Below are positions 1-9,880 of a DNA stretch of 64,000 bases, piece by piece. Source of the stretch: Bacillus carboniphilus (GTDB taxonomy: Bacteria; Bacillota; Bacilli; Bacillales; JC228); contig NZ_BAAADJ010000064.1 of assembly GCF_039522365.1 (NCBI RefSeq), positions 124,001 through 188,000 on the forward strand, in the 5' to 3' direction. The notes below the pieces were generated by a model. The model searched no databases. It was not told the DNA's origin and saw only the letters and a list, made by a program, of their open reading frames with translations. The first letter of the stretch is position 1; every line of letters begins with the position of its first letter. The position numbers were made by a program, and so were the translations under genes.

Positions 1-1
1 T

Positions 2-739
2 CAACAAGGATTTGCTCCTCTCGTTCCAGGATTCCGCTACTTACCTTTTAACGATATGGAGGCACTTAACTCCCTTGTATCAGACAATACCTGTGCGGTT
101 TTATTAGAGCTGATTCAAGGAGAAGGTGGCGTTATACCAGCCAATCCGGAATGGGTCAAAAAACTTGACCAAATATGTAAAGAGAACGACCTTTTACTCA
201 TGGTTGATGAAATACAAACAGGAATGGGAAGAACAGGGAGCCTGTTTGCCTATCAACAATATGACATAGAGCCAGATGTCATGAGTTTAGCAAAAGGTTT
301 AGGCTCTGGTTTTCCAATCGGTGCAATTGTAGCAAATGAAAAAGCAGCTAAAGGCTTTCAACCTGGAAGTCATGGCAGTACCTTTGGAGGAAATCCGTTA
401 GCCGTTACAGCAGGAATCGCGACAATAGAGCAAATGATTCAATCAGACTTTATGAACACGGTAAAAGAGCTCGGTACTTATTTAAGTGAAAAACTAAAAG
501 AATTAAAACAGACATGTTCACAAATTGAAGACATTCGTGGAAAGGGTTTGCTTCAAGGAATTGTTATTCCGAAAAAGGCAGGTCAAGTCGTTGAAAAGGC
601 TCGTGAACAAAAAGTGTTATTACTAACGGCTGGGCCAGATGTGGTCAGGATTCTTCCTCCCCTAACCACAAGCCAAGAGGAAATCGATGACCTCATAGCC
701 GTTTTGGAATCCATTTTCAAATATTCACTTACAGATTGA
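2..739 (+). CDS. argD: Acetylornithine aminotransferase, 3' part (truncated by window edge)
   Basis: C-terminal part of a class III PLP-dependent aminotransferase that makes N-acetylornithine from N-acetylglutamate semialdehyde in arginine biosynthesis. The frame is open from base 2, ahead of the first ATG at 56, so the gene begins outside the window. Visible family features are the D-E-I-Q-T-G-M-G-R-T-G stretch, whose Asp contacts PLP, and S-L-A-K-G-L-G-S-G-F-P-I-G with the Schiff-base Lys. It lies 16 bp before carA in the order argD-carA-carB-argF known from Bacillus arginine operons; that context separates it from ornithine or GABA aminotransferases. Confidence 0.93.
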   Translation, partial: QQGFAPLVPGFRYLPFNDMEALNSLVSDNTCAVLLELIQGEGGVIPANPEWVKKLDQICKENDLLLMVDEIQTGMGRTGSLFAYQQYDIEPDVMSLAKGLGSGFPIGAIVANEKAAKGFQPGSHGSTFGGNPLAVTAGIATIEQMIQSDFMNTVKELGTYLSEKLKELKQTCSQIEDIRGKGLLQGIVIPKKAGQVVEKAREQKVLLLTAGPDVVRILPPLTTSQEEIDDLIAVLESIFKYSLTD

Positions 740-755
740 TAGGAGGCGCAGCTAC

Positions 756-1838
756 GTGACAAAAGGATATTTGATACTGGAAACAGGTGAAATATTTGAA
801 GGGACTCTCATTGGCTCCGAAAAGCAAGTAACGGGAGAAGTTGTATTTAACACCAGTATGACAGGCTATCAAGAAATCATTACAGATCCCTCTTATGCTG
901 GGCAAATATTAGTTTTTTGCTATCCGATCATTGGAAATTATGGAGTCAATGTATTTGACAATGAAAGTAAACAACCTTTCCTTTCAGGGGTTATTATTGG
1001 AGACCATTGTGAAAAGCCAAGTCACTACCAAGCCGTTAACAGTTTGTCCAACCAGTTAAAACAGGCTGGCATTGCAGGGTTAACTTGGGTTGATACGCGA
1101 GCATTGGTCCGAGTTATTCGTGATAAAGGCACGGTAAAAGGTGTCATTTCAGATGACCTTTCTCATGCTACCCCAAAATTAGAGAGCTATGAACCAACCT
1201 TTTGGGTAAAGGTAGTATCAACAAAGAAAGAAAAGTATTATCCAAACAATGGACCACATGTCGTTCTGATAGATTTTGGATATAAAAAATCCATTCTTAC
1301 CGCTCTATTGGATGCGGGTTGCGCCGTTACAGTCGTTCCCTACCATTACACCTATCAACAGGTGTGCAACCTCCAACCAGATGGTGTGGTTCTAAGTAAT
1401 GGACCAGGAGACCCGATGGAATTAAAGGATAGATTCCAAGATATAAAGAAAATGACAACACGGTTTCCTTCACTAGGTATTTGTCTTGGACATCAGTTAA
1501 TTGCTCTTGCCTACGGTGCGAAAACGGAAAAATTAAAATTTGGACACCGGGGTGGAAATCATGCTGTCAAAGAAATCGAGACTGGTAAGGTTCGCATGAC
1601 CTCACAAAATCACAGTTATGTTGTCGTTAATGACAGTATTGATTCGAATGTTTTTGCTATCACTTTTCGTAACGTGAATGATCAAACGGTAGAGGGTCTG
1701 AGACATCTAAAGTACCCAATCCAATCCGTCCAATTTCATCCGGAAGCTCATCCTGGACCAAGTGATACTGCCCATATTTTTAATAGATTTATTGAACAAC
1801 TTATAGCATTAGGAGAAATCAGCTATGCCGTTAAATAA
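756..1838 (+). CDS. carA: Carbamoyl-phosphate synthase, arginine-specific, small subunit
   Basis: Glutaminase subunit that hydrolyses glutamine and passes ammonia to CarB. 360 aa, the usual length. Residues 1-150 are the CPSase small-subunit domain; from about 168 comes a class I glutamine amidotransferase domain with the nucleophile Cys243 in G-I-C-L-G-H-Q and His328/Glu330 in Q-F-H-P-E-A-H. It starts at a GTG with an aggagg site at 741-746. Location between argD and carB/argF, not in a pyr operon, marks it as the arginine-repressed isoenzyme rather than PyrAA. It overlaps carB by 14 bp, suggesting translational coupling. Confidence 0.96.
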   Translation: MTKGYLILETGEIFEGTLIGSEKQVTGEVVFNTSMTGYQEIITDPSYAGQILVFCYPIIGNYGVNVFDNESKQPFLSGVIIGDHCEKPSHYQAVNSLSNQLKQAGIAGLTWVDTRALVRVIRDKGTVKGVISDDLSHATPKLESYEPTFWVKVVSTKKEKYYPNNGPHVVLIDFGYKKSILTALLDAGCAVTVVPYHYTYQQVCNLQPDGVVLSNGPGDPMELKDRFQDIKKMTTRFPSLGICLGHQLIALAYGAKTEKLKFGHRGGNHAVKEIETGKVRMTSQNHSYVVVNDSIDSNVFAITFRNVNDQTVEGLRHLKYPIQSVQFHPEAHPGPSDTAHIFNRFIEQLIALGEISYAVK

Positions 1839-4800
1839 GGAACTAAAAAAAGTATTAGTGATTGGGTCGGGCCCTATTGTTATTGGGCAGGCAGCCGAAT
1901 TTGATTATGCAGGTACACAGGCATGTCTAGCTTTAAAGGAAGAAGGAATCGAAGTTATTCTTGTGAACAATAATCCTGCAACTATCATGACTGACGAAAC
2001 CATTGCAGATAAAGTGTATATGGAACCTTTAACTCTTCCATTTCTGGAAGAAATCATCAAAAAAGAAAAGCCAGATGGGTTAATTGGAACGCTAGGTGGT
2101 CAAACCGGTTTAAATGCAACCGTTCAGCTCCATGAGAATGGAATTTTACAAAAATACGGAGTTCAAATCCTCGGTAGTTCTGTTGATTCTATCCAAAAAG
2201 GAGAAGACCGAGAGAAATTTCGAAACTTAATGCTTGAAATTGGAGAACCTATCCCGGAATCTAAAATCATTGAATGCTACGAAGATGGCTTGAACTTCGT
2301 TAATGAAATCGGGTATCCCGTCATTATTCGGCCAGCCTATACGCTTGGAGGGGCGGGTGGTGGTTTTGCACATTCAGAAGAAGAGCTAGAAATGATTCTG
2401 AAAAAAGGATTATCAGCAAGTCCCATACACCAGGTACTAGTTGAAAAGAGTATAAAAGGCTGGAAAGAAATTGAATACGAAGTCATGAGAGATGCTAATG
2501 ACACGTGTATCATTGTTTGCAACATGGAAAACATGGACCCGGTTGGTGTTCATACGGGTGATTCAATAGTTGTAGCACCTTCTCAGACTCTGACAGACGT
2601 CCAGCACCAAATGCTCAGAGATGCTTCACTGAAAGTAATCCGTTCTCTTGGAATTATAGGGGGCTGTAACATTCAATTCGCTTTGGATCCTGCTTCGAAT
2701 CAATATTATATTATCGAGGTTAATCCGCGGGTTAGTCGATCCTCGGCACTGGCTTCGAAAGCTACGGGCTACCCGATTGCGCGTATCGCTGCAAAATGTG
2801 CAGTCGGTTATAATCTCGATGAAATACTGAATCCGATAACAGGGTCTACGTTTGCATCATTCGAACCAGCATTAGATTATATTGTCGTCAAATTACCTAG
2901 ATTTCCATTTGATAAATTTCCAGAAGCAGACCGGACGTTAGGGACACAGATGAAAGCCACTGGTGAAGTCATGGCATTAGATCGTTCGTTCGAGGGTGCT
3001 CTAAATAAAGCCATTCGCTCCCTCGAAATGGGTGTGTATGGGCTAAATCTAATGGGAATGGAAAAATTAGAAGACACAACTCTTCATACTCTTCTTCAAA
3101 CAGTGACTGATACCAGATTGTTCGCGATAGCAGAAGCCATTAGGCGTGGAATAAGTTTGAAGGTCATTCATACTGACACCCAGATAGACTATTGGTTCTT
3201 AGAGAAACTCAAGGGGATCGTGGAGTTGGAAAAAGAAATATCGATTCATTCGATTGGTTCTCTTCCGGATTTATTGTGGATGAAAGCAAAACGGTTCAAT
3301 ATCAGCGACCTTAGACTAGCAGACCTTTTAGAATCAACAGAAAAAATGGTTCGAGAAAAAATAAAAGCAATGGGGTTAAAGCCAGGCTATAAATTAGTAG
3401 ATACATGTGCTGCAGAATTTGATGCAGTAACACCCTACTATTATTCTACCTGGCAAGGCGAGGATGAAGTAGAGCCGACAAACCGTAAGAAAATCGCGGT
3501 GATTGGTTCCGGTCCCATTCGAATTGGGCAAGGAGTAGAGTTTGATTATTGCTCGGTTCATGCAACCTTGGCCGTTAAAGAATTAGGATATGAAGCGGTT
3601 GTCATTAACAATAATCCTGAAACTGTTAGTACGGATTATTCCATAGCCGATTCATTATATTTTGAACCATTAACAACCGAGGATGTACTGTATGTACTGG
3701 AAAAAGAGAAGGTAGAAGGAGTCCTCATCCAATTTGGTGGGCAAACAGCTATCAATCTCGCACATTCTCTAAAAGAAGAAGGGGTTCAAGTTCTGGGGAC
3801 GTCAGTAGAAGCTATTGACCAGCTAGAGGATCGTGAGCAGTTTTATCAACTATTACAAAAGTTAGAGATTCCTCATATTGAGGGAGAATCTGCTAGTCAA
3901 CCAGAACAACTTGTACACATAGCAAATAAATTAGGCTATCCAGTGTTGGTCCGGCCATCGTATGTCATCGGTGGACAATCGATGTTTATTTTCTATAAGG
4001 AAGAAAATCTGCTTCAATATACTGATCAACTAAGCTTGACCCAGAATGAAAAAATGTGGCCATTATTAGTTGATAAATACGTTGCTGGTATGGAATGTGA
4101 AGTGGATGTCATTAGTGATGGGAAGGATATCGTCATCCCAGGAATCTTTGAACATATTGAAGCATCAGGTGTTCATTCCGGGGATAGTACGGCCATCTTT
4201 CCACCAGTAATGTTGTCTAAACAACAGAAAGAAATCATTGTGGAATATGCAAAGAGAATTGCTAAGGAAAGCTCCATAATGGGCATCATGAACATTCAAT
4301 ATGTGATTTCACAGGAGACGATATACGTTTTAGAAGTAAATCCAAGGGCATCTAGAACGGTACCGATTATAAGTAAAATAACCAATATACCATTAGTAAA
4401 ATGGGCTACGTCTGTTCAACTAGGAACAAAACTAAGAAATGTCACGAAAGAAATAGGGTTAATCCAGGAACCATCCTTCTATTCAGTAAAGTTTCCGGTA
4501 TTTTCGGCAGCAAAACTGAAAGGTGTAGACCATGCTGTCGGTCCAGAGATGAAATCTACAGGGGAAGTGCTAGGAATAGGAGAAACGCTAGAGGAAGCTC
4601 TAAATAAAGCAATGTTTTACGATGGCAATCATCCTCAGCAGTCTATTAGTGAAAAGCCATATATCTTCTGTTCCATTGCCGATGAGTATAAAGAAGAATG
4701 CCTATCTATCATTAAAGAGTTGGTAGTCGGAAAAGGCTACCGAGTAGTTGCAACACCGGGGACGTATGATTTCTTGAAGAAATCAGGGATAACACCATTG

Positions 4801-5067
4801 CCGATTGTAAAAGAGAATCAGAACCTAGATACTTTTTGGAAACAAGGAAAAATAGGGGCCGTTTTAAATATTCCTACAGGTGGTCGTAACTGGGGTACTG
4901 CAGGTTTTTATATTCGAGAACTATCGATTCGGTATCAGGTACCATTGTATACAAGCTTGCAAACCTTTGAAGCAGCATTCCGAATAGAACCCACATGGAA
5001 AAAGAAAGTTCGGTCGATGAATGAGTATCCAAACAGGAATCAGAATCTAATGAGTAGTGAGGTGTAA
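1825..5067 (+). CDS. carB: Carbamoyl-phosphate synthase, arginine-specific, large subunit
   Basis: Synthetase subunit of about 1080 aa that makes carbamoyl phosphate from bicarbonate, ammonia and 2 ATP. It shows the family's internal duplication: two ATP-grasp halves, each opening with an I-G-S-G-P-I-x-I-G-Q-x-x-E-F-D-Y block (about residues 14 and 560), each with an E-V-N-P-R-x-S-R motif. The last ~140 residues are the MGS-like regulatory domain. Length is close to the classical ~1070 aa. Starts inside the 3' end of carA and is 2 bp from argF, so carA-carB-argF is one transcription unit. Confidence 0.96.
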   Translation: MPLNKELKKVLVIGSGPIVIGQAAEFDYAGTQACLALKEEGIEVILVNNNPATIMTDETIADKVYMEPLTLPFLEEIIKKEKPDGLIGTLGGQTGLNATVQLHENGILQKYGVQILGSSVDSIQKGEDREKFRNLMLEIGEPIPESKIIECYEDGLNFVNEIGYPVIIRPAYTLGGAGGGFAHSEEELEMILKKGLSASPIHQVLVEKSIKGWKEIEYEVMRDANDTCIIVCNMENMDPVGVHTGDSIVVAPSQTLTDVQHQMLRDASLKVIRSLGIIGGCNIQFALDPASNQYYIIEVNPRVSRSSALASKATGYPIARIAAKCAVGYNLDEILNPITGSTFASFEPALDYIVVKLPRFPFDKFPEADRTLGTQMKATGEVMALDRSFEGALNKAIRSLEMGVYGLNLMGMEKLEDTTLHTLLQTVTDTRLFAIAEAIRRGISLKVIHTDTQIDYWFLEKLKGIVELEKEISIHSIGSLPDLLWMKAKRFNISDLRLADLLESTEKMVREKIKAMGLKPGYKLVDTCAAEFDAVTPYYYSTWQGEDEVEPTNRKKIAVIGSGPIRIGQGVEFDYCSVHATLAVKELGYEAVVINNNPETVSTDYSIADSLYFEPLTTEDVLYVLEKEKVEGVLIQFGGQTAINLAHSLKEEGVQVLGTSVEAIDQLEDREQFYQLLQKLEIPHIEGESASQPEQLVHIANKLGYPVLVRPSYVIGGQSMFIFYKEENLLQYTDQLSLTQNEKMWPLLVDKYVAGMECEVDVISDGKDIVIPGIFEHIEASGVHSGDSTAIFPPVMLSKQQKEIIVEYAKRIAKESSIMGIMNIQYVISQETIYVLEVNPRASRTVPIISKITNIPLVKWATSVQLGTKLRNVTKEIGLIQEPSFYSVKFPVFSAAKLKGVDHAVGPEMKSTGEVLGIGETLEEALNKAMFYDGNHPQQSISEKPYIFCSIADEYKEECLSIIKELVVGKGYRVVATPGTYDFLKKSGITPLPIVKENQNLDTFWKQGKIGAVLNIPTGGRNWGTAGFYIRELSIRYQVPLYTSLQTFEAAFRIEPTWKKKVRSMNEYPNRNQNLMSSEV

Positions 5068-5069
5068 AG

Positions 5070-6047
5070 ATGAATAGTCATCTTAAAGTATTGAAAAGTG
5101 AAGTAAACACTCAAAGATTACCAAGGGATTTTCTAACTCTTTCCGATTTTAGTTCAAGTGACATTATGAATCTACTTACGGAAGCATTGGCTATAAAAGA
5201 CATGCAAAAGAAAGGCATTCCACACCCCTTCTTAAAGGGAAAGGTGTTAGGGATGATTTTCGAAAAATCCTCTACTCGTACGAGAGTTTCTTTCGAAGTT
5301 GGGATGCTTCAACTGGGGGGGCATGCGATTTTCCTAAGTTCTAAGGATATACAGCTAGGGCGCGGTGAAACCGTAGCGGACACAGCAAAGGTTTTATCCC
5401 GTTACGTTGATGGAATTATGGTCAGAACATATGGCCATGACCAGTTAGAAGAGTTTGCAGAGAATGCTACCATTCCTGTTATTAACGGATTAACAGATTT
5501 ACATCATCCAACACAAGTTCTGGCAGATCTTCTAACCATACTTGAACATAAAGGAGAGTTGAAAGGGTTAAAAATGTGTTATATCGGGGACGGCAACAAT
5601 AATATGACACACTCCCTCATGGAAGGTGCTTCAAAAGTTGGAATGCATGTCAGTGTAGCCTGTCCTAAAGGATATGAGCCGAACTCACTTATAACAGCAA
5701 AAGCGACGGAAGTGGCTAATCTCTCTGGGTGTACTATTACTGTGACGCATGATCCCTTTGATGCCATTCAGGACGCAGATGTTGTGGTTACAGATGTCTG
5801 GGCGAGTATGGGGATGGAAGAAGAAGCAGAAAGAAGGTTAAAAGATTTTGTTCCTTACCAAGTGAACAGTGAATTATGTCAGCACGCAAAATCTGACTTT
5901 ATATTTCTTCATTGTTTGCCGGCACATCGCGGTGAAGAAGTAACCGCAGATATTTTGGATGGACCTCACTCTGTTGTTTTTGATGAAGCTGAAAACCGCT
6001 TACATGCACAAAAGGCTATCTTAAAAGCATTACTCGGAAACGGGTAA
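5070..6047 (+). CDS. argF: Ornithine carbamoyltransferase
   Basis: Makes citrulline from ornithine and carbamoyl phosphate, using the product of the adjacent CarAB. 325 aa. The carbamoyl-phosphate signature S-S-T-R-T-R is at residues 67-72, H-P-T-Q near 146-149, and the ornithine-side H-C-L-P-A-H at 281-286. It follows carB after 2 bp and is the last gene of the argD-carAB-argF group. The N-terminal ~20 residues are a little longer than in B. subtilis ArgF; a downstream start is possible but no internal ribosome site stands out. No clear terminator follows; an argG promoter does. Confidence 0.95.
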   Translation: MNSHLKVLKSEVNTQRLPRDFLTLSDFSSSDIMNLLTEALAIKDMQKKGIPHPFLKGKVLGMIFEKSSTRTRVSFEVGMLQLGGHAIFLSSKDIQLGRGETVADTAKVLSRYVDGIMVRTYGHDQLEEFAENATIPVINGLTDLHHPTQVLADLLTILEHKGELKGLKMCYIGDGNNNMTHSLMEGASKVGMHVSVACPKGYEPNSLITAKATEVANLSGCTITVTHDPFDAIQDADVVVTDVWASMGMEEEAERRLKDFVPYQVNSELCQHAKSDFIFLHCLPAHRGEEVTADILDGPHSVVFDEAENRLHAQKAILKALLGNG

Positions 6048-6060
6048 TAGAATTTTTTTG

Positions 6061-6103
6061 TTGAATTATGTATAAAAATACAATACAATAAATAATAATT
6101 CAT
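6061..6103 (+). promoter_or_regulatory. argG promoter with overlapping ARG-box operator
   Basis: A sigma-A type promoter can be read as TTGAAT (6061-6066), a 17-bp spacer and TACAAT (6084-6089). Within the spacer lies the palindrome TGTATAAAAATACA (6069-6082), which fits the ARG-box pattern bound by ArgR/AhrC. A second AT-rich near-match follows at about 6090-6103. Repression by arginine-loaded AhrC through promoter occlusion is inferred. Confidence 0.65.
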
Positions 6104-6129
6104 ACCTTAACAAACGGAGAGTGACTACA

Positions 6130-7365
6130 TTGAGTAAAGAAAAAATTGTTCTCGCCTATTCAGGTGGGCTAGATACTTCAGTTTCAGTTAAATGGATTCA
6201 GGAAAAATACGGATATGACGTGATTGCATTAGGTCTAGATGTTGGAGAAGGTAAAGATTTAGAAGCTATTAAAAACAAAGCACTCCAAGTTGGAGCGATC
6301 AAGGCTTATATGATTGATGCAAAAGAGCTTTTAGCGAAGGAATATATTCTGCCTGCTCTTAAAGCTAATACGTTGTACGAAGGGAAATATCCACTTTCCT
6401 CGGCCTTGTCACGCCCACTTATTTCAAAGCTTTTAGTTGAAGTAGCTGAAAAGGAAGGTGCGGTAGCCGTTGCACATGGTTGTACTGGAAAAGGGAATGA
6501 CCAAGTAAGGTTTGAAGTATCCATTCAAGCTTTGAACCCTGATTTAAAAGTCGTTGCACCTGTTAGAGAATGGGGGATGACTCGTGATGAAGAGATTGAG
6601 TATGCCGAGAAAAACGGGATTCCTATTCCAGTAGATTTAGATAATCCATTTTCAATTGATGCAAATATTTGGGGACGTGCTTGTGAAGCGGGAGTCCTAG
6701 AAAACCCATGGACAGAAGCACCAGAAGCAGCCTTTGATTGGACGAATCCAATCGAATTAACACCAGATGAAGCAGAGTATATTGAAATTGATTTTGATAA
6801 AGGTGTTCCCGTTGCACTAAACGGTGAAAAGATGGACCTAGTTCCTTTAATTGAGAAATTAAATGAACTAGGTGGAAAGCATGGAGTCGGTAGAATTGAT
6901 CATATAGAAAATAGATTAGTAGGGATCAAGTCTCGTGAAGTCTATGAAAATCCAGCAGCTTTAATTCTGATTAACGCTCATAAAGAACTTGAATTTTTAA
7001 CATTACCAAGAGAAATTACTCAATTCAAAACTCAAGTTGAGCAGCAAATGGCCAAGATTGTTTATGACGGACTTTGGTATTCACCACTTCGTACTGCATT
7101 AGAGGCATTTGTAGAGGAAACACAGAAAACGGTAACAGGTAAAATCCGAGTGAAACTGCATAAAGGAACTCATTTCGTTGTGGGACGTCAATCTCCATAT
7201 AGCTTGTACAATGAAGAGCTAGCAACGTATTCCAAGGGTGATGCGTTTGACCATAATGCCGCAGTTGGTTTTATTAAATTATGGGGTCTTACGACAAAAG
7301 TGTATTCTCAGGTAAATGGGGAGAAAAAAGAAGAAATACTCATTGGAGGGTCAACAAATGTCTAA
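6130..7365 (+). CDS. argG: Argininosuccinate synthase
   Basis: ATP-dependent ligation of citrulline and aspartate to argininosuccinate. 411 aa from the TTG at 6130, preceded by ggag at 6116-6119; the resulting [17 protein letters not shown] begins like B. subtilis ArgG. A GTG at 6121 is in frame but lies directly on the ribosome site. The N-terminal A-Y-S-G-G-L-D-T-S is the ATP pyrophosphatase P-loop; further family motifs include [13 protein letters not shown]. The 3' end overlaps argH by 8 bp. Confidence 0.96.
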   Translation: MSKEKIVLAYSGGLDTSVSVKWIQEKYGYDVIALGLDVGEGKDLEAIKNKALQVGAIKAYMIDAKELLAKEYILPALKANTLYEGKYPLSSALSRPLISKLLVEVAEKEGAVAVAHGCTGKGNDQVRFEVSIQALNPDLKVVAPVREWGMTRDEEIEYAEKNGIPIPVDLDNPFSIDANIWGRACEAGVLENPWTEAPEAAFDWTNPIELTPDEAEYIEIDFDKGVPVALNGEKMDLVPLIEKLNELGGKHGVGRIDHIENRLVGIKSREVYENPAALILINAHKELEFLTLPREITQFKTQVEQQMAKIVYDGLWYSPLRTALEAFVEETQKTVTGKIRVKLHKGTHFVVGRQSPYSLYNEELATYSKGDAFDHNAAVGFIKLWGLTTKVYSQVNGEKKEEILIGGSTNV

Positions 7366-8731
7366 ACTTTGGGGCGGAAGATTTACAAAGGAAACAAACA
7401 AACTAGTAGAAGAATTCACAGCATCGATTTCCTTTGATCAAAAGCTTGCACTCCAGGATATTGAAGGAAGTTTAGCACATGTTCAAATGCTAGGTGAATG
7501 TGAGATCATTCCGGTTGAAGATGTGGAGAAGATTAAGCAAGGTTTATTGGATATTAAACAAATGGTTTTGGCTGGTGAGCTAGAGTTCTCTGTTGAACAT
7601 GAAGATATCCATATGAATATTGAAAAGCAGCTGATTGATTTAATCGGTCCTGTTGGAGGTAAGCTTCACACAGGAAGAAGCCGAAATGATCAGGTTGCGA
7701 CGGATATGCATTTATATTTGAAGGGAAAAACAGAAGAGTTGATAGGCTTAGTCGAAGCGGTGCAATCCGCTTTGCTAGCACAGGCAAAAGAAAACGTAGA
7801 AACGTTGATTCCTGGATACACGCATTTACAACGTGCACAGCCTGTTTCATTTGCTCATCATTTGTTAGCGTATTTCTGGATGTTTGAGCGAGATAAGGAG
7901 CGTTTGCAGGATAGTTTGAAGCGTGTGAACTGGTCTCCACTTGGAGCGGGTGCACTTGCAGGAACCACTTTCCCAATTAACCGGGAGCGTACGGCAGAGC
8001 TTTTAGGTTTTGAAAAAGTGTACCCAAATAGTATGGATGCGGTAAGCGACCGGGACTTTATAGTAGAGTTCTTATCCATTGCATCATTACTGATGACTCA
8101 TATTTCGAGGCTATCTGAGGAACTCGTCATCTGGTCAAGCCAGGAGTTCCAGTTTATTGAACTAGATGATTCTTTCTGTACAGGATCCAGTATTATGCCA
8201 CAGAAGAAAAACCCAGATGTACCGGAATTACTTAGAGCCAAAACAGGTCGAGTGTACGGGAATTTAATAGGGTTACTGACTGTTTTAAAGGGCTTACCTT
8301 TGGCATACAACAAGGATATGCAGGAAGACAAAGAAGGTATGTTTGATACAGTAGAAACGTTGGAGGGCTCATTAAAGCTACTTGCCCCGATGATGGATAC
8401 GATGACGGTTAAAAAAGAAAACATGAAACAAGCTGTACAGCAGGATTTTTCAAATGCTACGGACATTGCCGATTATCTGGTAACAAAGGGAATTGCGTTT
8501 AGAGAAGCCCATGAAGTGATTGGGAAGATTGTGTTGTATGCGATTCAAGAGAAAAAGTATCTGCTAGATTTGACGATGGCAGAATATAAACAGTTCAGTT
8601 CGTTGTTTGAGGAAGATATCTTTGAAGTGTTGGCTCCTGAACATGTAATGGGAGCACGGAAAAGCTTTGGAGGAACCTCGCCGGAGCAGGTGAAGGTTCA
8701 GATTGGAATGGCGGAAGAAACTTTAACGTAG
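7358..8731 (+). CDS. argH: Argininosuccinate lyase
   Basis: Last step of arginine synthesis: cleaves argininosuccinate to arginine and fumarate. 457 aa from ATG 7358, which has ggaggg at 7345-7350; a longer reading from 7316 would add 14 residues translated from argG and is unlikely. Fumarase/aspartase superfamily signature [11 protein letters not shown] is present, as are H-T-G-R-S-R-N-D-Q and the T-H-L-Q-R-A-Q-P block with the catalytic His. Translationally coupled to argG. Confidence 0.96.
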   Translation: MSKLWGGRFTKETNKLVEEFTASISFDQKLALQDIEGSLAHVQMLGECEIIPVEDVEKIKQGLLDIKQMVLAGELEFSVEHEDIHMNIEKQLIDLIGPVGGKLHTGRSRNDQVATDMHLYLKGKTEELIGLVEAVQSALLAQAKENVETLIPGYTHLQRAQPVSFAHHLLAYFWMFERDKERLQDSLKRVNWSPLGAGALAGTTFPINRERTAELLGFEKVYPNSMDAVSDRDFIVEFLSIASLLMTHISRLSEELVIWSSQEFQFIELDDSFCTGSSIMPQKKNPDVPELLRAKTGRVYGNLIGLLTVLKGLPLAYNKDMQEDKEGMFDTVETLEGSLKLLAPMMDTMTVKKENMKQAVQQDFSNATDIADYLVTKGIAFREAHEVIGKIVLYAIQEKKYLLDLTMAEYKQFSSLFEEDIFEVLAPEHVMGARKSFGGTSPEQVKVQIGMAEETLT

Positions 8732-8751
8732 GAAATTAAGTAGCCTTGGGT

Positions 8752-8846
8752 TTCCGGGAGTTTTGTGGAAAAAATCCCCAAAAAACTCTCGAAAATCAAA
8801 GTTTCTAAGAGTTTTATGTTAAAAATATCCAGAAAACTCTCGGAAA
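8752..8846. repeat. Pair of related imperfect palindromic repeats after argH
   Basis: Two copies of a dyad unit, each with a GAGTTTT left arm and an AAAACTCTCG right arm around an A-rich middle. The left arms start near 8758 and 8809, about 51 bp apart. Unit 1 covers about 8752-8793, unit 2 about 8802-8846. They fill most of the 209-bp gap between argH and the next gene, may act as a transcription end for argGH, and resemble dispersed intergenic repeats rather than a classical terminator because no T-run follows. Confidence 0.6.
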
Positions 8847-8882
8847 GTTGCAGTATTGCAAACCATTATGATAAAAACGATA

Positions 8883-8940
8883 AAAGTCACCACCAAAAGC
8901 TCAGGGAATAATCTAATAAAGAGCTTTTGGAGGTGACTTT
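8883..8940 (+). promoter_or_regulatory. Long hairpin enclosing the ribosome binding site of the SDR gene
   Basis: Bases 8883-8902 are complementary to 8921-8940 at 19 of 20 positions, separated by an 18-nt loop (8903-8920). The right arm contains the gene's only ribosome binding site (ggaggtga, 8929-8936) and ends at the base before the ATG at 8941. In RNA the stem would hide the site. There is no T-run, so it does not look like a terminator. Confidence 0.7.
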
Positions 8941-9846
8941 ATGTATTTTAGGAATCCATATTATGCGATGACCATGAAATGTGAAGAACAACCACTAACG
9001 TTTCCACCACAGCATCAACATATTCAACCGGGCATTGAAAAGCTGATGAAGCCGAGACCGGTTATTGAAGATCCAGAATATAAAGGAACTAAGAAACTTG
9101 AAAATAAGGTGGCTGTCATCACAGGTGGAGATAGCGGAATAGGAGCATCTGTAGCGATAGCGTTCGCGAAAGAGGGTGCCAATTTGGTTATACCTTATTT
9201 TTCTGACTATGAAATAGAGGATGCCACTCGTACAAAGACAAGAATAGAGGAGCTTGGAAGAAAATGTCTTCTCATTCCAGGTGATTTAAAGGACCCAGCC
9301 CATTGTAAACATGTGGTTGACCTTACCATCAAGACATTTGGTGATTTGAACATACTCGTAAATAACCATGCTGTTCAATTTCCTCAGAATTCTCTTCTTG
9401 ATATAACTGATGAACAATGGGATCTAACTTTTAAGACAAATATATACTCCTACTTTTATATGATAAAAGCTGCACTTCCTTACATGGGAAAGGGCGATAC
9501 CATTATTAACACGGCATCTGTGGTAACCTATGAAGGAAATGAAATGTTAATGGATTATACAGCAACAAAAGGTGCGCTTGTTGGTTTTACAAGAGCCTTG
9601 TCACAAAGTCTAGTTAAAGATGATATTCGAGTAAATGCAGTGGCTCCAGGACCAATTTGGACTCCTCTCATTCCTTCTAGTTTTTCTGCAGAAAAAGTAT
9701 CAACCTTTGGTCTCGATACTCCCATGAAAAGAGCTGGGCAGCCCTATGAGCTTGCACCAGCTTATGTATATTTAGCTTCTAAGGATTCAAGCTATGTTAC
9801 CGGTCAAGTCATTCATGTGAACGGTGGACAGATGGTCAGTTCATAA
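8941..9846 (+). CDS. Short-chain dehydrogenase/reductase, YhdF/glucose-dehydrogenase-like
   Basis: 301-aa NAD(P)-dependent SDR with a ~50-residue N-terminal extension rich in Pro and His, typical of the YhdF/YhxC/YdaD subgroup of Bacillus general-stress oxidoreductases. The Rossmann motif T-G-G-D-S-G-I-G is at 61-68, catalytic Ser near 193, and Y206-x-x-x-K210. The usual N-N-A-G is N-N-H-A here. Substrate cannot be told from sequence. It stands alone, between the argGH repeats and a convergent hydrolase; its start lies directly on a hairpin that buries the ribosome site, so translational control is plausible. Confidence 0.85.
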   Translation: MYFRNPYYAMTMKCEEQPLTFPPQHQHIQPGIEKLMKPRPVIEDPEYKGTKKLENKVAVITGGDSGIGASVAIAFAKEGANLVIPYFSDYEIEDATRTKTRIEELGRKCLLIPGDLKDPAHCKHVVDLTIKTFGDLNILVNNHAVQFPQNSLLDITDEQWDLTFKTNIYSYFYMIKAALPYMGKGDTIINTASVVTYEGNEMLMDYTATKGALVGFTRALSQSLVKDDIRVNAVAPGPIWTPLIPSSFSAEKVSTFGLDTPMKRAGQPYELAPAYVYLASKDSSYVTGQVIHVNGGQMVSS

Positions 9847-9851
9847 CGAAA

Positions 9852-9880
9852 AAAGGGAGCAAACTATAGCTCCCTTTAAA
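9852..9880. terminator. Bidirectional terminator between SDR and yqkD-like gene
   Basis: Perfect 9-bp stem AAAGGGAGC (9852-9860) / GCTCCCTTT (9869-9877), with an A-run on the left that is a U-run for minus-strand transcripts. It overlaps the stop codon of the convergent gene. Confidence 0.8.

Noticed and set aside
7554-7976. 140-aa minus-strand frame
   Set aside because: Shadow of argH; no start signal.
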